Part shown: positions 38,684 to 47,278 of the stretch, one piece after another
Position numbering within the stretch: the first letter of the stretch is position 1
Layout: every line of letters begins with the position of its first letter
From: Smithella sp.
GTDB taxonomy: Bacteria > Desulfobacterota > Syntrophia > Syntrophales > Smithellaceae
Direction: 5' to 3'
DNA: 47,825 nucleotides
Assembly (NCBI GenBank): GCA_007244375.1
Contig: SCVW01000051.1
Location: forward strand, 1 to 47,825
The notes under the pieces: generated by a model
The model's input: the letters and a program-made list of their open reading frames with translations, nothing else
Database searches by the model: none
Told to the model about the DNA's origin: nothing
Program-made: the position numbers and the translations under genes

Positions 38684-39379
38684 TTGAAGATATTTCAAAT
38701 GCTTCTTTCGTTCGTGGTGGTAATGGTAATCGGGCTCTCGGCGGCGGCGCAAGAAGATTGGAAATTCGAACATACCAGAGACGGAATCGATGTCTACACA
38801 CGTGCCATTTCAGGTTCGTCCATTTATGCTTTCAAGGGCGTCGGCATCATGGATGCCCCGCTCGAAGAAGTTGCGGAACTAATTAACGACATCTCGGCCA
38901 CACCCCAATGGGCTTCTGATATGAAGGAGGCTCGCATTCTTTCCAAAAAGGACGACTATAATATGCTGGTCTATAATATCCTCGATTTGCCGTGGCCGGT
39001 CTCAGACCGGGATTTTGTCGTGGAAAGCAAAGCGGAGATAGATTTGTCCAAAGGTCGCGTGATCATTTGCGCCAATGCACTCAAAGACCCGCCCATACCG
39101 AAAAACAATGAGTGCGTGCGTGTCAAAAATTTGCAGATCAAGTATCTCCTTGAATACATTGATCGTGAGCATACCCGTGTAACCCTGACAGGTTGGGCAG
39201 ATCCGGCCGGTTACCTGCCCGCCGCTGTTGTCAATCTTACCGCCACGAAGACCCCCTATCGAAGCCTGACCGGTATGCGCCGTATCCTTAAAAGCGAGAA
39301 ATACATAGCGCTCGCCAAGACATCACGCTACCGGACAATGGTTGAAAAACAAATCGCCCTGGGGAATCTGAAACCGTGA
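38684..39379 (+). CDS. Exported START-domain lipid-binding protein
   Basis: This 231-residue protein has an N-terminal signal peptide (MKIFQMLLSFVVVMVIGLSAAA, shown in part: cut near SAAAQ) and a START domain (about 25-225) with WKFEHTRDGIDVYTR, LPWPVSDRDFV and GWADPAGYLP, all typical. START domains hold a lipid in a deep pocket. The start is TTG at 38684, with a strong GGGAGG site at good spacing; no ATG fits. It lies 162 bases after the hydrolase lipoprotein. Both are exported and lipid-related, so a shared envelope-lipid role is plausible but not proven. Confidence 0.85.
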   Translation: MKIFQMLLSFVVVMVIGLSAAAQEDWKFEHTRDGIDVYTRAISGSSIYAFKGVGIMDAPLEEVAELINDISATPQWASDMKEARILSKKDDYNMLVYNILDLPWPVSDRDFVVESKAEIDLSKGRVIICANALKDPPIPKNNECVRVKNLQIKYLLEYIDREHTRVTLTGWADPAGYLPAAVVNLTATKTPYRSLTGMRRILKSEKYIALAKTSRYRTMVEKQIALGNLKP

Positions 39380-39448
39380 AAAAGATAATAGCAAGTAGTG
39401 GGTAGTTCGTGGCAAGCTGAAGAGGGAAAGAACCGTCTTATTATAAGA

Positions 39449-41293
39449 CTAACCACGCCTTTCAATGCCTTTCCAAAACTTATCCTCAAGCTCTCTCTTT
39501 ACGAGTTTGCCATCGATATGCCGGGGAAGTTCTGCTGTAAATTCAATAATTTTAGGAATTTTGAATCCGCGCAAACCGCTCTTCCTGCAGTGTTCCAGTA
39601 TATCCTCTTTGGTTATTGTTGAGCCCTTCTTCGGCTGCACAACAGCGGCTACACACTCGCCCAAATCTGCATCCGGTGCCCTGACAACCGCTATGTCGGC
39701 AACCTCGGGGTGATTATTGATTATTCTTTCAATCTCATTAGGATAGATGTTTACGCCACCGCTGATAATCATTTCTTTTACTCTGCCGGTTAAATAAACA
39801 TATCCATCCTCATCCATGTAACCAATCAAGCCGTCATCAAACCATCTTACGCCATCAACGAATTCAAAAACGCTTTTTGTTTTTTCCAGAGATCCGGAAT
39901 ACTTCAAACTTTCCGTCATCATTGTTCTGTTGAATATATAGCCTTGTTCGTTCGGTGCGCACCATTTCGCTTCTTCTTTATTATAAATTCCCAGTTCGCC
40001 GCAGCGGGCTTTGCCAACGCTTGCCAGTCTTTTTGGATTTTGTTCATAGTCTTCAGGTAATAGAGTTGTTACAACTGCCGTTTCCGATGAACCGTAGAAT
40101 TCATAGAAAATATTATTTTTACATCCCCGTTCTTTAAAAAATCTATTCGCGGCTTCTTTAAGTTCCGGGGATGCCGGCGCGGAACCGCATATTAAAGATT
40201 TCATAGAACTCAAATCGTACTTATTCTTCACGTTATCGGGAAGTTGCAACAGTCTCTCGATAATAGTCGGCACAATAAATATCCAACTTATCCTTTCCTT
40301 CTCTATCAATCTCAGGAATTCTTCGCTGTTAAAGTTTCTCATGGCGACTCCGGTTGCGCCGTGCAGTAAAAGTGGTATCCATCCGATAATTGACGCGGCA
40401 TGATATACCGGACTCGGCATTAAAAGTCTGATATTAGCCGATTTTTTATCCTTGATCTTATGAGCGCCAAACCAATAAGTAAAACTTATCTGTTTTACTA
40501 AAAGCGTTAAATATTCTTTAAGTGATATCTTCGGTTTTTCTGCTGTACTGCTTACCAAATACCCGAATCCGTCAAAATAATTAACATTTTTGGGAGCGCC
40601 GGTAGTCCCGCCGCTATAGGGGTTGATTGCAAGAGCGATACTAACCTTCGGCATGGTCTTCGGAGATTTGAATAGTAAATCCTCGTACAATATGATGCCC
40701 TTTCCGATTTTGGTTCCGACCATAACATAATGCTTCACTGAGTTAAGTTTATTTTTTATAGTGACAACGTCATCATAAAATTCCTCGTCGAAAATTAAGA
40801 TTTTCGGTGATGCTCTATTTATTGCCCCGGCGAGATCGTCTCCCTTTAAATGCCAGTTTAAAAAGGGCATGGGGCATCCTATAAGCGAACCGGCGAAAAG
40901 CGCTTCAAAGAATTCGTTGCCGTTATAAAGAAGTTCAGCGAATCTATCCTTGGGTTTTATATCGAGCGCCTGCAATCCATTTGCAAGTCGTAGTACTCTA
41001 TCTTTGAGCTCCTTGTATGTGATTCTCTTTTCTCCGGTAATTATTGCCTCTCTGTCACCGAAAACATCCCACATCGACGCAAAATAATTGGCCACAAGAT
41101 CATCAAGTTTAAATGTAAGGATGCATTTTATACTTTTTATAAAACCGGTTTTTTTAACCGTTCTAAACAAAGTTTTTGTGATATTCATTAAACCAAGTTG
41201 TTTAATTACTACAAGGGCAATTCCTCGGGTTTCTTTCATAAAAATTAAGCGGGGCAAGTTTGACAGAATTGAAAAAAAACTTTTTTCTTTCAT
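39449..41293 (-). CDS. AMP-forming acyl-CoA synthetase
   Basis: This 614-residue ANL-superfamily ligase activates a carboxylic acid through an acyl-adenylate. Motifs: the P-loop SGGTTGAPK, YEFYGSSETAVV, GYMDEDGYVYLTGRVKEMI hinge with ISGGVNIYPNEIE, and the C-terminal lysine in DGKLVKREL. The first ~60 residues before the usual DREAI start are extra and basic/hydrophobic, which might dock it at the membrane. Fatty acid or aromatic acid is likely in a syntrophic organism; the exact substrate cannot be told. It ends 69 bases from the convergent START gene. The downstream-facing partner at 41506 lies on the same strand upstream, so the two may be co-transcribed across a repeat element. Confidence 0.9.
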   Translation of the reverse strand: MKEKSFFSILSNLPRLIFMKETRGIALVVIKQLGLMNITKTLFRTVKKTGFIKSIKCILTFKLDDLVANYFASMWDVFGDREAIITGEKRITYKELKDRVLRLANGLQALDIKPKDRFAELLYNGNEFFEALFAGSLIGCPMPFLNWHLKGDDLAGAINRASPKILIFDEEFYDDVVTIKNKLNSVKHYVMVGTKIGKGIILYEDLLFKSPKTMPKVSIALAINPYSGGTTGAPKNVNYFDGFGYLVSSTAEKPKISLKEYLTLLVKQISFTYWFGAHKIKDKKSANIRLLMPSPVYHAASIIGWIPLLLHGATGVAMRNFNSEEFLRLIEKERISWIFIVPTIIERLLQLPDNVKNKYDLSSMKSLICGSAPASPELKEAANRFFKERGCKNNIFYEFYGSSETAVVTTLLPEDYEQNPKRLASVGKARCGELGIYNKEEAKWCAPNEQGYIFNRTMMTESLKYSGSLEKTKSVFEFVDGVRWFDDGLIGYMDEDGYVYLTGRVKEMIISGGVNIYPNEIERIINNHPEVADIAVVRAPDADLGECVAAVVQPKKGSTITKEDILEHCRKSGLRGFKIPKIIEFTAELPRHIDGKLVKRELEDKFWKGIERRG

Positions 41294-41375
41294 AAAATAT
41301 AAATCGCCTTTAAAATAAGATAATAATTTTCCTCAATTAGGGTTGCACCTTTAAAAACCAATAATTTCTGTCTTT

Positions 41376-41503
41376 ATACCATTTCTAAATCAAAGATGAT
41401 ATTGAGGCGGCTAGGCGGAGGCGACGAGGCGTATTGTTGTACATACGTTGAGGAAGCCGACAACGACGCCAACAAAAATAGCGCTTTGATTCAGAATTGG
41501 TAT
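41376..41503. repeat. Inverted-repeat element of 128 bases
   Basis: Ends ATACCATTTCTAAATCAAAG (41376-41395) and CTTTGATTCAGAATTGGTAT (41484-41503) are inverted repeats with 18 of 20 matching. The inside is GC-rich with GGCGG, GACGAGGCG and GCCGAC words. It abuts the stop codon of the 41506 gene. Related sequence occurs at 35805-36030. Confidence 0.65.
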
Positions 41504-41505
41504 TA

Positions 41506-42654
41506 CTATCTCATTCTTGGGGGCGGAACACATACCCGCCTCATGCCTTCCTTAAGTGAAATGGCATCCACGGGACAGAAGCGCGCGCACACGCCGCATC
41601 CGATGCAATATTTTTCCTCCCGCTTTGCCTTATCGTCGGTAATCTTGATTGCATTCACCGGGCAGCGAGTCTCGCATTCTCCGCAACCGGTGCACTCTTC
41701 TTCGTTTATTACGGATAAATAGTTAGTGGAATTAATCATCGGCGTGATGCCGTTGCGCCAGAGTGTGAAGGCGTCGCAGCAGTCTTTGCAGCAGTTGCAA
41801 ATGCTGTTTTCTTCCTTCATAATATTCGAGCCGTTATGTATTGCCTTGTGAATGAGTCCGGCATCTTCGGTTTCCTTCAATATTTTAAGAGCTTCTTCTT
41901 GTGTGATTTTTCTGGCAAAGCCCTGATTGACTACATGGCGGGCTGATTTTCCGAAGGTGAAGCACACCTCATTCGGTGCGTTTATTTCACAGTCGTGGCC
42001 GAGAACTTTATTGTAATTCCTGCAGAAACAGTATCCCACAGCGATATCGTCATTTTTCCTGATGATTTCCTCAACGGTCTTGGAAGGCAGAACCTGTTCC
42101 TCTACCTTCACCGTTTCATCGATGATTATTTTAATAGGTTTGCCGTTCTCATTTGTAAATACGGGAACAGTGCGGTCAACAGCAGGCTGAACCTCAAAAA
42201 TGGGAATAAACGCATTGTATTGACTCTGTACAGTGTCCTTTAATTCTTCTAAAAGTTTTTGATACAGTTTAGCAATTTTTTCAAATTCCTTTATTTTCTC
42301 ACCTTGCATGCGTTCCTTCATGAACGTGTATTCAAAAGCGCCCACGATGATTAAAGGCAAGAGCCTGTAGACAATCACTCCCTTTGTATTGGGTTGATTA
42401 AATATGAACCCCTTTTTTGCCAACCCATTTGTCATTTTTTCTATATCGGCTTCAGGGATTCCTGATTTCTCTTTAAGCTGATCGATTGAGAGAGTTGTAT
42501 CTTTATCAAAGTTGTTTATTATGAAATCGACCTCTTCTTCTGTTAAATAGATTTTTACTATCTCAAGCAAGGTATCCGATATTACGAACGGAAGAATCCC
42601 GGCTTTTACAATAATACCCGCTGCCTGTGAATATTTGCTCGTTAATGTGTCCAT
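41506..42654 (-). CDS. 4Fe-4S dicluster ferredoxin-type protein with winged-helix-like N-terminus
   Basis: This 382-residue iron-sulfur protein has two classical cluster motifs near the C-terminus, CTGCGECETRCPV and CIGCGVCARFCPV, plus extra cysteine groups (CFCRNYNK...CEINAPNEVC, CNCCKDCC) that may bind further clusters. The N-terminal ~110 residues resemble a winged helix (TTLSIDQLKEKSGIPEADIE). An upstream frame reaches 42771, but the ATG at 42654 with AAGG upstream is preferred. Proteins of this kind are common in syntrophic deltaproteobacteria beside acyl-CoA genes, which suggests electron transfer from acyl-CoA oxidation; this is inference. Confidence 0.85.
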   Translation of the reverse strand: MDTLTSKYSQAAGIIVKAGILPFVISDTLLEIVKIYLTEEEVDFIINNFDKDTTLSIDQLKEKSGIPEADIEKMTNGLAKKGFIFNQPNTKGVIVYRLLPLIIVGAFEYTFMKERMQGEKIKEFEKIAKLYQKLLEELKDTVQSQYNAFIPIFEVQPAVDRTVPVFTNENGKPIKIIIDETVKVEEQVLPSKTVEEIIRKNDDIAVGYCFCRNYNKVLGHDCEINAPNEVCFTFGKSARHVVNQGFARKITQEEALKILKETEDAGLIHKAIHNGSNIMKEENSICNCCKDCCDAFTLWRNGITPMINSTNYLSVINEEECTGCGECETRCPVNAIKITDDKAKREEKYCIGCGVCARFCPVDAISLKEGMRRVCVPPPRMR

Positions 42655-42849
42655 AACCTTACCTTTGTAATAACTTGTTTTTGTAGAGGGAATATAGGGA
42701 ACGCTCTGGAGTATGTCAAGAAAATCTTGGCGGGAAAATGTGAATCGAGAAACTAATGATCTTATTAACAAGTGCTGTATAATCCGTGAGAATATTTATT
42801 GGTGGAAAACAAATCAAAGAAAAGATATAAGCCAACAAAATGTATTAAC

Positions 42850-42904
42850 CCCCAAGGTAATCTTTAATGTTCATATCCTCCACTTTGCGGTATATTCCTT
42901 GGGG
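42850..42904. repeat. Spaced inverted repeat between divergent genes
   Basis: CCCCAAGG (42850-42857) and CCTTGGGG (42897-42904), separated by 39 bases; it lies 64 bases before btuC. It may be a regulatory stem or a remnant element. No cobalamin riboswitch is visible here. Confidence 0.35.
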
Positions 42905-42967
42905 ATAATTCGACTTGCAAATATCACTGCGCTTTGCTTGTGATATTTGAGTCTCATTAGGAGAAAG

Positions 42968-43996
42968 ATGACCATTTACCGTCGTGTAACTTTATCAAGA
43001 GTACTGCAAATCAGCGCTCTGATGCTGCTGATTTTTGTTATTATTTGTATTGTTTCTCTTTCGTTGGGCAGTGTCCGTATTGGCTTTGTCGAAGTACTCG
43101 GATCGCTGCTTAATTCATTTACCGGAGAAAGTCATCTTTCTTCACAAGAAGAATTAATTATATTTTCAGTGCGTCTGCCGCGGATTATTTTTGCCGCAGT
43201 TGTCGGTGCTTCACTTTCACTCGGCGGAGTTATTTTTCAGGCAATCCTGCGCAATCCGCTTGCTGATCCTTATATTCTGGGTATATCGGGAGGATCGGCT
43301 CTCGGAGCTATTATCGGAATTGTTATCGGTGCCGGTTCTTTTTATTTGGGAATTCCACTTCTGGCTTTTGTGGGAGCACTGGCTACTGTTTTTTTAGTGT
43401 TTGTTGTTGCCGGAAGTGTCAGAGGGCCTCTGTCGGATAATTCGCTTTTGCTTTCCGGCGTTGTTGTGAATGCTTTTTTCTCCGCGGCTATTCTTTTTTT
43501 CCTATCGGTAGTCAACAGCATGGAGCTGCACAGCATTACTTTCTGGCTGATGGGTGATCTTTCAGGAACGTCAGTAAATGAAATTTGCGTGGCAGCTGTT
43601 TGCCTGCTTGCCGGTTTTGTTTTGCTTTACGCGCAGGCGCGGAAATTGAACTTGATTGTACAGGGTGAAGACACAGCTCAACAGTTAGGTATCCGTGTAG
43701 AAAAAACCAAACAAATACTTTTGATTATAACCTCGCTTATTATTTCCGTGGCGGTTTCTCTGGCCGGCATAATAGGTTTCGTGGGGATTATGGTGCCGCA
43801 TTTTATGCGCCTGGTTTTTGGCTCCGATCATCGTCTGCTTTTGCCCGTTTCCGCTTTGTTCGGAGCCTCATTTTTAATCGTTGCCGATACTATTGCCAGA
43901 ATTATTCTCGCTCCCGCTGAACTGCCGGTAGGAGTTATAACGGCGCTTTGCGGTGCACCTTACTTTATTTTTCTTTTGAAAAGGAATCAACGTTAA
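42968..43996 (+). CDS. btuC: Vitamin B12 (or siderophore) ABC transporter permease, FecCD family
   Basis: This 342-residue inner-membrane permease has about ten hydrophobic segments and the family signatures VRLPRIIFAAVVGASLSLGGVIFQAILRNPLADPYILG in part, and GIIGFVGIMVPHFMRLVFG. The frame is open from a TTG at 42947, but AGGAG precedes the ATG at 42968 at good spacing. The ATPase gene begins three bases after its stop, and a cobalamin riboswitch and receptor gene follow, so B12 or a related corrinoid is the most likely cargo. Confidence 0.92.
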   Translation: MTIYRRVTLSRVLQISALMLLIFVIICIVSLSLGSVRIGFVEVLGSLLNSFTGESHLSSQEELIIFSVRLPRIIFAAVVGASLSLGGVIFQAILRNPLADPYILGISGGSALGAIIGIVIGAGSFYLGIPLLAFVGALATVFLVFVVAGSVRGPLSDNSLLLSGVVVNAFFSAAILFFLSVVNSMELHSITFWLMGDLSGTSVNEICVAAVCLLAGFVLLYAQARKLNLIVQGEDTAQQLGIRVEKTKQILLIITSLIISVAVSLAGIIGFVGIMVPHFMRLVFGSDHRLLLPVSALFGASFLIVADTIARIILAPAELPVGVITALCGAPYFIFLLKRNQR

Positions 43997-43998
43997 AC

Positions 43999-44775
43999 AT
44001 GCCTGTAATCGAAGCCAGAAATATTAACTTCAGTTATGATACGAAATCGGTAATGGGAAATGTTTCCTTTGCAATTGACGAAGCGCAAATAGTGGCGGTT
44101 ATCGGGCCGAACGGCTCCGGCAAAACCACTCTTTTGAAAATCATCAACGGTACGCTTTTCCCCAATAGCGGGAAAATGTTTGTTGACGGCAAAGAAACGG
44201 TAAGATGGTCGCGAAGAGAAATTGCGCGGAAAGTAGCCATAGTGCCGCAGGAGACATCACTGATTTTTCCTTTTTACGCGGAAGAAATTGTTCTCATGGG
44301 ACGATTTCCTCATCTGGGTCGCTATAGTTTTGAGGATAAGAATGATTATAAAATAGTGCATGAAGCCATGGAAAAAACGGATACGCTTACTTTTGCCGAT
44401 CGGCGTTTTGGTGAACTGAGCGCCGGAGAGCGCCAGCGGGTCCTGATTGCGAGAGCTCTGGCCCAAGAGCCGAAAATTCTGCTTTTGGATGAAAGTACGG
44501 TGTTTTTGGATCTTAAACATCAGGCACAGTTTTTGGCTTTACTGCGACAATTAAACACAGAGCAGAAATTGACGGTAATTTTTGTTACTCACGATATAAA
44601 TCTGGCTGCGCAAAATGCTGAGAGAATAATTTTGCTTGATTCCGGGAAAATTTATGCTATAGGAAATCCTGCTGATGTTATTACCGCGGCGAACATAAAA
44701 GAGGTTTATGATGTCGATATTCTGATCGATCAGAATCCGAAAAACAGGTTGCCCAGAATGACGTTATTGACCTGA
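43999..44775 (+). CDS. btuD: Vitamin B12 ABC transporter ATP-binding protein
   Basis: This 258-residue ATPase powers the BtuC permease. Walker A GPNGSGKTT (about 36-44), Q loop, signature LSAGERQRV, Walker B ILLLDES and the switch histidine in VTHDINLA are all present. The frame extends upstream to a TTG at 43948, but the family starts at MPVIEARNINFSY, two bases after the btuC stop codon. The pair is surely one operon. The small size and sequence fit the FecE/BtuD group. Confidence 0.93.
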   Translation: MPVIEARNINFSYDTKSVMGNVSFAIDEAQIVAVIGPNGSGKTTLLKIINGTLFPNSGKMFVDGKETVRWSRREIARKVAIVPQETSLIFPFYAEEIVLMGRFPHLGRYSFEDKNDYKIVHEAMEKTDTLTFADRRFGELSAGERQRVLIARALAQEPKILLLDESTVFLDLKHQAQFLALLRQLNTEQKLTVIFVTHDINLAAQNAERIILLDSGKIYAIGNPADVITAANIKEVYDVDILIDQNPKNRLPRMTLLT

Positions 44776-44829
44776 ATAATTTGAAATATTGCTAAATTTC
44801 TTTCGAAGGATAACGATACCAAAGAAATT

Positions 44830-44990
44830 ATTCCAAAAAAGAGATCAGCAGGGACTGCCAAATAAAGGAAGCCGGTTAAAGTCCGGCGCTGCCCCGCAAC
44901 TGTAAGCGGAACGAAATCCACGTTATCCACTGGCGCTTCGGCGTTGGGAAGGGTGGAAAGTAGGATGCCGCAAGCCAGAAAACTTTATGG
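44830..44990 (+). promoter_or_regulatory. Cobalamin riboswitch
   Basis: The conserved core of the B12 riboswitch is readable: GAAGCCGGT (44869-44877), then TAAAGTCCGGCGCTGCCCCG and CAACTGTAA through 44905, and at the end GCAAGCCAGAAAAC (44970-44983). It lies between btuD and the receptor gene, with the receptor start codon at 45035, so adenosylcobalamin would shut receptor expression. Outer boundaries are approximate. Confidence 0.92.
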
Positions 44991-45034
44991 TGAGTCTAAC
45001 TTACTTTGATCCCGAGGGGGAAAGGAGAAGCTCC

Positions 45035-47125
45035 ATGAAGAAAGTCTTAGTTGTAGTTCTGTTTTTTTCTGTATTTATTTTTTCACCCGTACAAGCTGAA
45101 GATAAAAAAGCCGACGATGCCATTGTCACTATGGAAGAAATTGTCGTCACCGCGACGAAAATTCCGGAAAAACGAAAAGACATTCCCAATGCTGTTATCA
45201 TAATAGATAAAAAGGACATTCAAACGTCTGGCGCTAAGAGTATCGGAGAATTACTGGCGAATGAACCTGGTTTAGACTGGCAGAGCTATGGCAATTACGC
45301 CGGTGCCTCACAGGAGATCCATATCCGTGGAATGCGCGGCAATGCAACCCAAGTATTTGTTAATGGCGTCAATGTCGGATCACCATCATTAGGTGTTGCG
45401 GATGTAGGAAAGATTTCTATCGATAACATTGAACGGATAGAGGTAGTCAAAGGCTCTAGTTCGCTTCTCTATGGATCGGGAGCAATGGCTGGAACTGTTA
45501 ATATCATTACGAAAAGTCCAAAAAGAGATATAATTGACCTGAAAATTGGTGCCGGTTACGGTTCGCAAAACACGTATCGTGTAGCGGCAGAAAACGGGAT
45601 GTTTGTTGCCGGAGATTTTGGATATTACCTGACTGCCGGAAGAACCGAAACCGATGGGTTCAGAGATAACAGCTATCTTCGACAAAATGATGTGTCTCTG
45701 AAACTGGTATTAGACAAGAGAGACACGATGAATATCAACCTCTACGGCGGTTATATAGATAGGGATTATGGTGTGCCTGGCGTTAAACCCCCTGAAGGAA
45801 CACAGGATTATTATATAGGCGGTGAAAAGTTTTATAATAGCGATTCGGCAGCTCTCTTGGATCACAGTACCGATAAAGACGGTCATATCGCACTTAATGT
45901 CAAAGGTGTGCCAGCGAGATGGTTCGGTTATGACCTTAAAGGTTATTATGCGAATATGGAAAATTACAACTACGCGCGTTACGCATTCGATGGCACGGGC
46001 GCAGAGAACTGGATAACAAACGAAGTACTGGGGGTAGATGGCCACGTGGACATTTATCCATTTGAAGGGGCCAAGGTACTTTTGGGTGGCGAATGTAAGG
46101 ACTTTAACTGGGGAAATCAAAGTTATGGTTTGGATTCATCCGGTAACAATACCGGTTCTGAGTCTCAAACAAAAGCGCATGTGTTTACGAAGGGTATATT
46201 TACAGAGGTCGAATACAGGCCATTACAGTATGGGAAGGTGTTAGCAGGATTCAGGCATGAAAACCACTCCGCATTTGGTTCGGAAAATCTGCCCCTTTTC
46301 GGCTTGGTCATAAATCCGTTTGAAACAACGGCGTTAAAGATCAGTCACGGAAAACACTTTCTTGCTCCTACACTCAACGATCTTTACTGGCCGGCTGATC
46401 CTTACACCAAAGGAAATGCCGACCTGAAACCGGAGAGCGGGTGGCAAACTGATGTTACTCTCGAACAGTCGCTACTTAAAGATAAGTTATTCATGACGAT
46501 ATCGTATTTTCACTGGAATGTTGATGATAAAATTCAGTGGGAACCGGATTCCCAAGGTGTCTGGAGTCCGATTAATCTGTCTGGTTATAAGGCAGATGGC
46601 ATTGAAACAGAAATCAAGATAGGATCCTTTTACGACTTATCATTGGCTTTGAGTTATACCTACATTAATGCGGAAGAAGAAAATCGTGCATACACGAAGC
46701 AGGATTACGGATGGCCGCCGTCTATCCCGCCGGATTTTCAATACACCATGGTCAAACGGCGTGCGACTATGACACCGGAGCATCTGTTCAAGAGTGACCT
46801 TACATACAAAAGCAAATTCGGGTTGACTGCAACGGCGACGGTGCGATACGTAAGTGATCAGCTTGTTTACAATACAGAATCCACAACCTATCCCGATACT
46901 AAAACAGTAACATATACCATTGGTTCCTACTGGACGGCGGATTTGAAAATAGAGCAGCGCCTTTACAAACACTGGATTCTGTCATTGTCCGGCAAAAACC
47001 TGTTTGATAAAGAGTATGATACTCATTTGTCAAATTTTACCGATCAAACTACATGGAAAACCTCGCTGTGCTCATACCCGGGGGCAGGCCGGTCGATTTT
47101 TGCCAGTGTTACCTATGAATTTTAA
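45035..47125 (+). CDS. btuB: TonB-dependent outer-membrane receptor, BtuB-like
   Basis: This 696-residue receptor for active uptake across the outer membrane has a signal peptide (cut after SPVQA), a TonB box (EEIVVTATKIPEKRKD), the plug domain (about 40-150; IHIRGMRGNATQVFVNGV and VKGSSSLLYGSGAMAGTVNIITK in part) and a beta-barrel ending in aromatic F (VTYEF). A cobalamin riboswitch immediately upstream points to B12 as cargo. A frame from 44987 is open, but AGGAG before the ATG at 45035 fits best. It shows the outer membrane of a Gram-negative cell. BtuF follows. Confidence 0.93.
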   Translation: MKKVLVVVLFFSVFIFSPVQAEDKKADDAIVTMEEIVVTATKIPEKRKDIPNAVIIIDKKDIQTSGAKSIGELLANEPGLDWQSYGNYAGASQEIHIRGMRGNATQVFVNGVNVGSPSLGVADVGKISIDNIERIEVVKGSSSLLYGSGAMAGTVNIITKSPKRDIIDLKIGAGYGSQNTYRVAAENGMFVAGDFGYYLTAGRTETDGFRDNSYLRQNDVSLKLVLDKRDTMNINLYGGYIDRDYGVPGVKPPEGTQDYYIGGEKFYNSDSAALLDHSTDKDGHIALNVKGVPARWFGYDLKGYYANMENYNYARYAFDGTGAENWITNEVLGVDGHVDIYPFEGAKVLLGGECKDFNWGNQSYGLDSSGNNTGSESQTKAHVFTKGIFTEVEYRPLQYGKVLAGFRHENHSAFGSENLPLFGLVINPFETTALKISHGKHFLAPTLNDLYWPADPYTKGNADLKPESGWQTDVTLEQSLLKDKLFMTISYFHWNVDDKIQWEPDSQGVWSPINLSGYKADGIETEIKIGSFYDLSLALSYTYINAEEENRAYTKQDYGWPPSIPPDFQYTMVKRRATMTPEHLFKSDLTYKSKFGLTATATVRYVSDQLVYNTESTTYPDTKTVTYTIGSYWTADLKIEQRLYKHWILSLSGKNLFDKEYDTHLSNFTDQTTWKTSLCSYPGAGRSIFASVTYEF

Positions 47126-47174
47126 TAATTTCATGGTTTTAAGCTTGCTGTCTGAAATGATGATTGTATTGTAT

Positions 47175-47212
47175 GGATTGCGTCAGGGGAAAATTTTATC
47201 CTGCCGCAATCC
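47175..47212 (+). terminator. Terminator downstream of the receptor gene
   Basis: Stem GGATTGCG (47175-47182) with CGCAATCC (47205-47212), extended by CAGG/CCTG past a one-base mismatch, followed soon by an AT-rich TTTTTT run. Confidence 0.7.
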
Positions 47213-47278
47213 TGTAAATATTTTTTACATTAACTTTTTGGCGTCTTGTGTTAAAGATCAGCGGAATCAAAATATGTT

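Noticed and set aside
42947-42967. Upstream TTG start for btuC, and similar upstream starts for btuD (43948), the receptor (44987), the kinase (2883) and the 4Fe-4S protein (42771)
   Set aside because: In each case a later ATG has better ribosome-site spacing and/or matches the usual family start.
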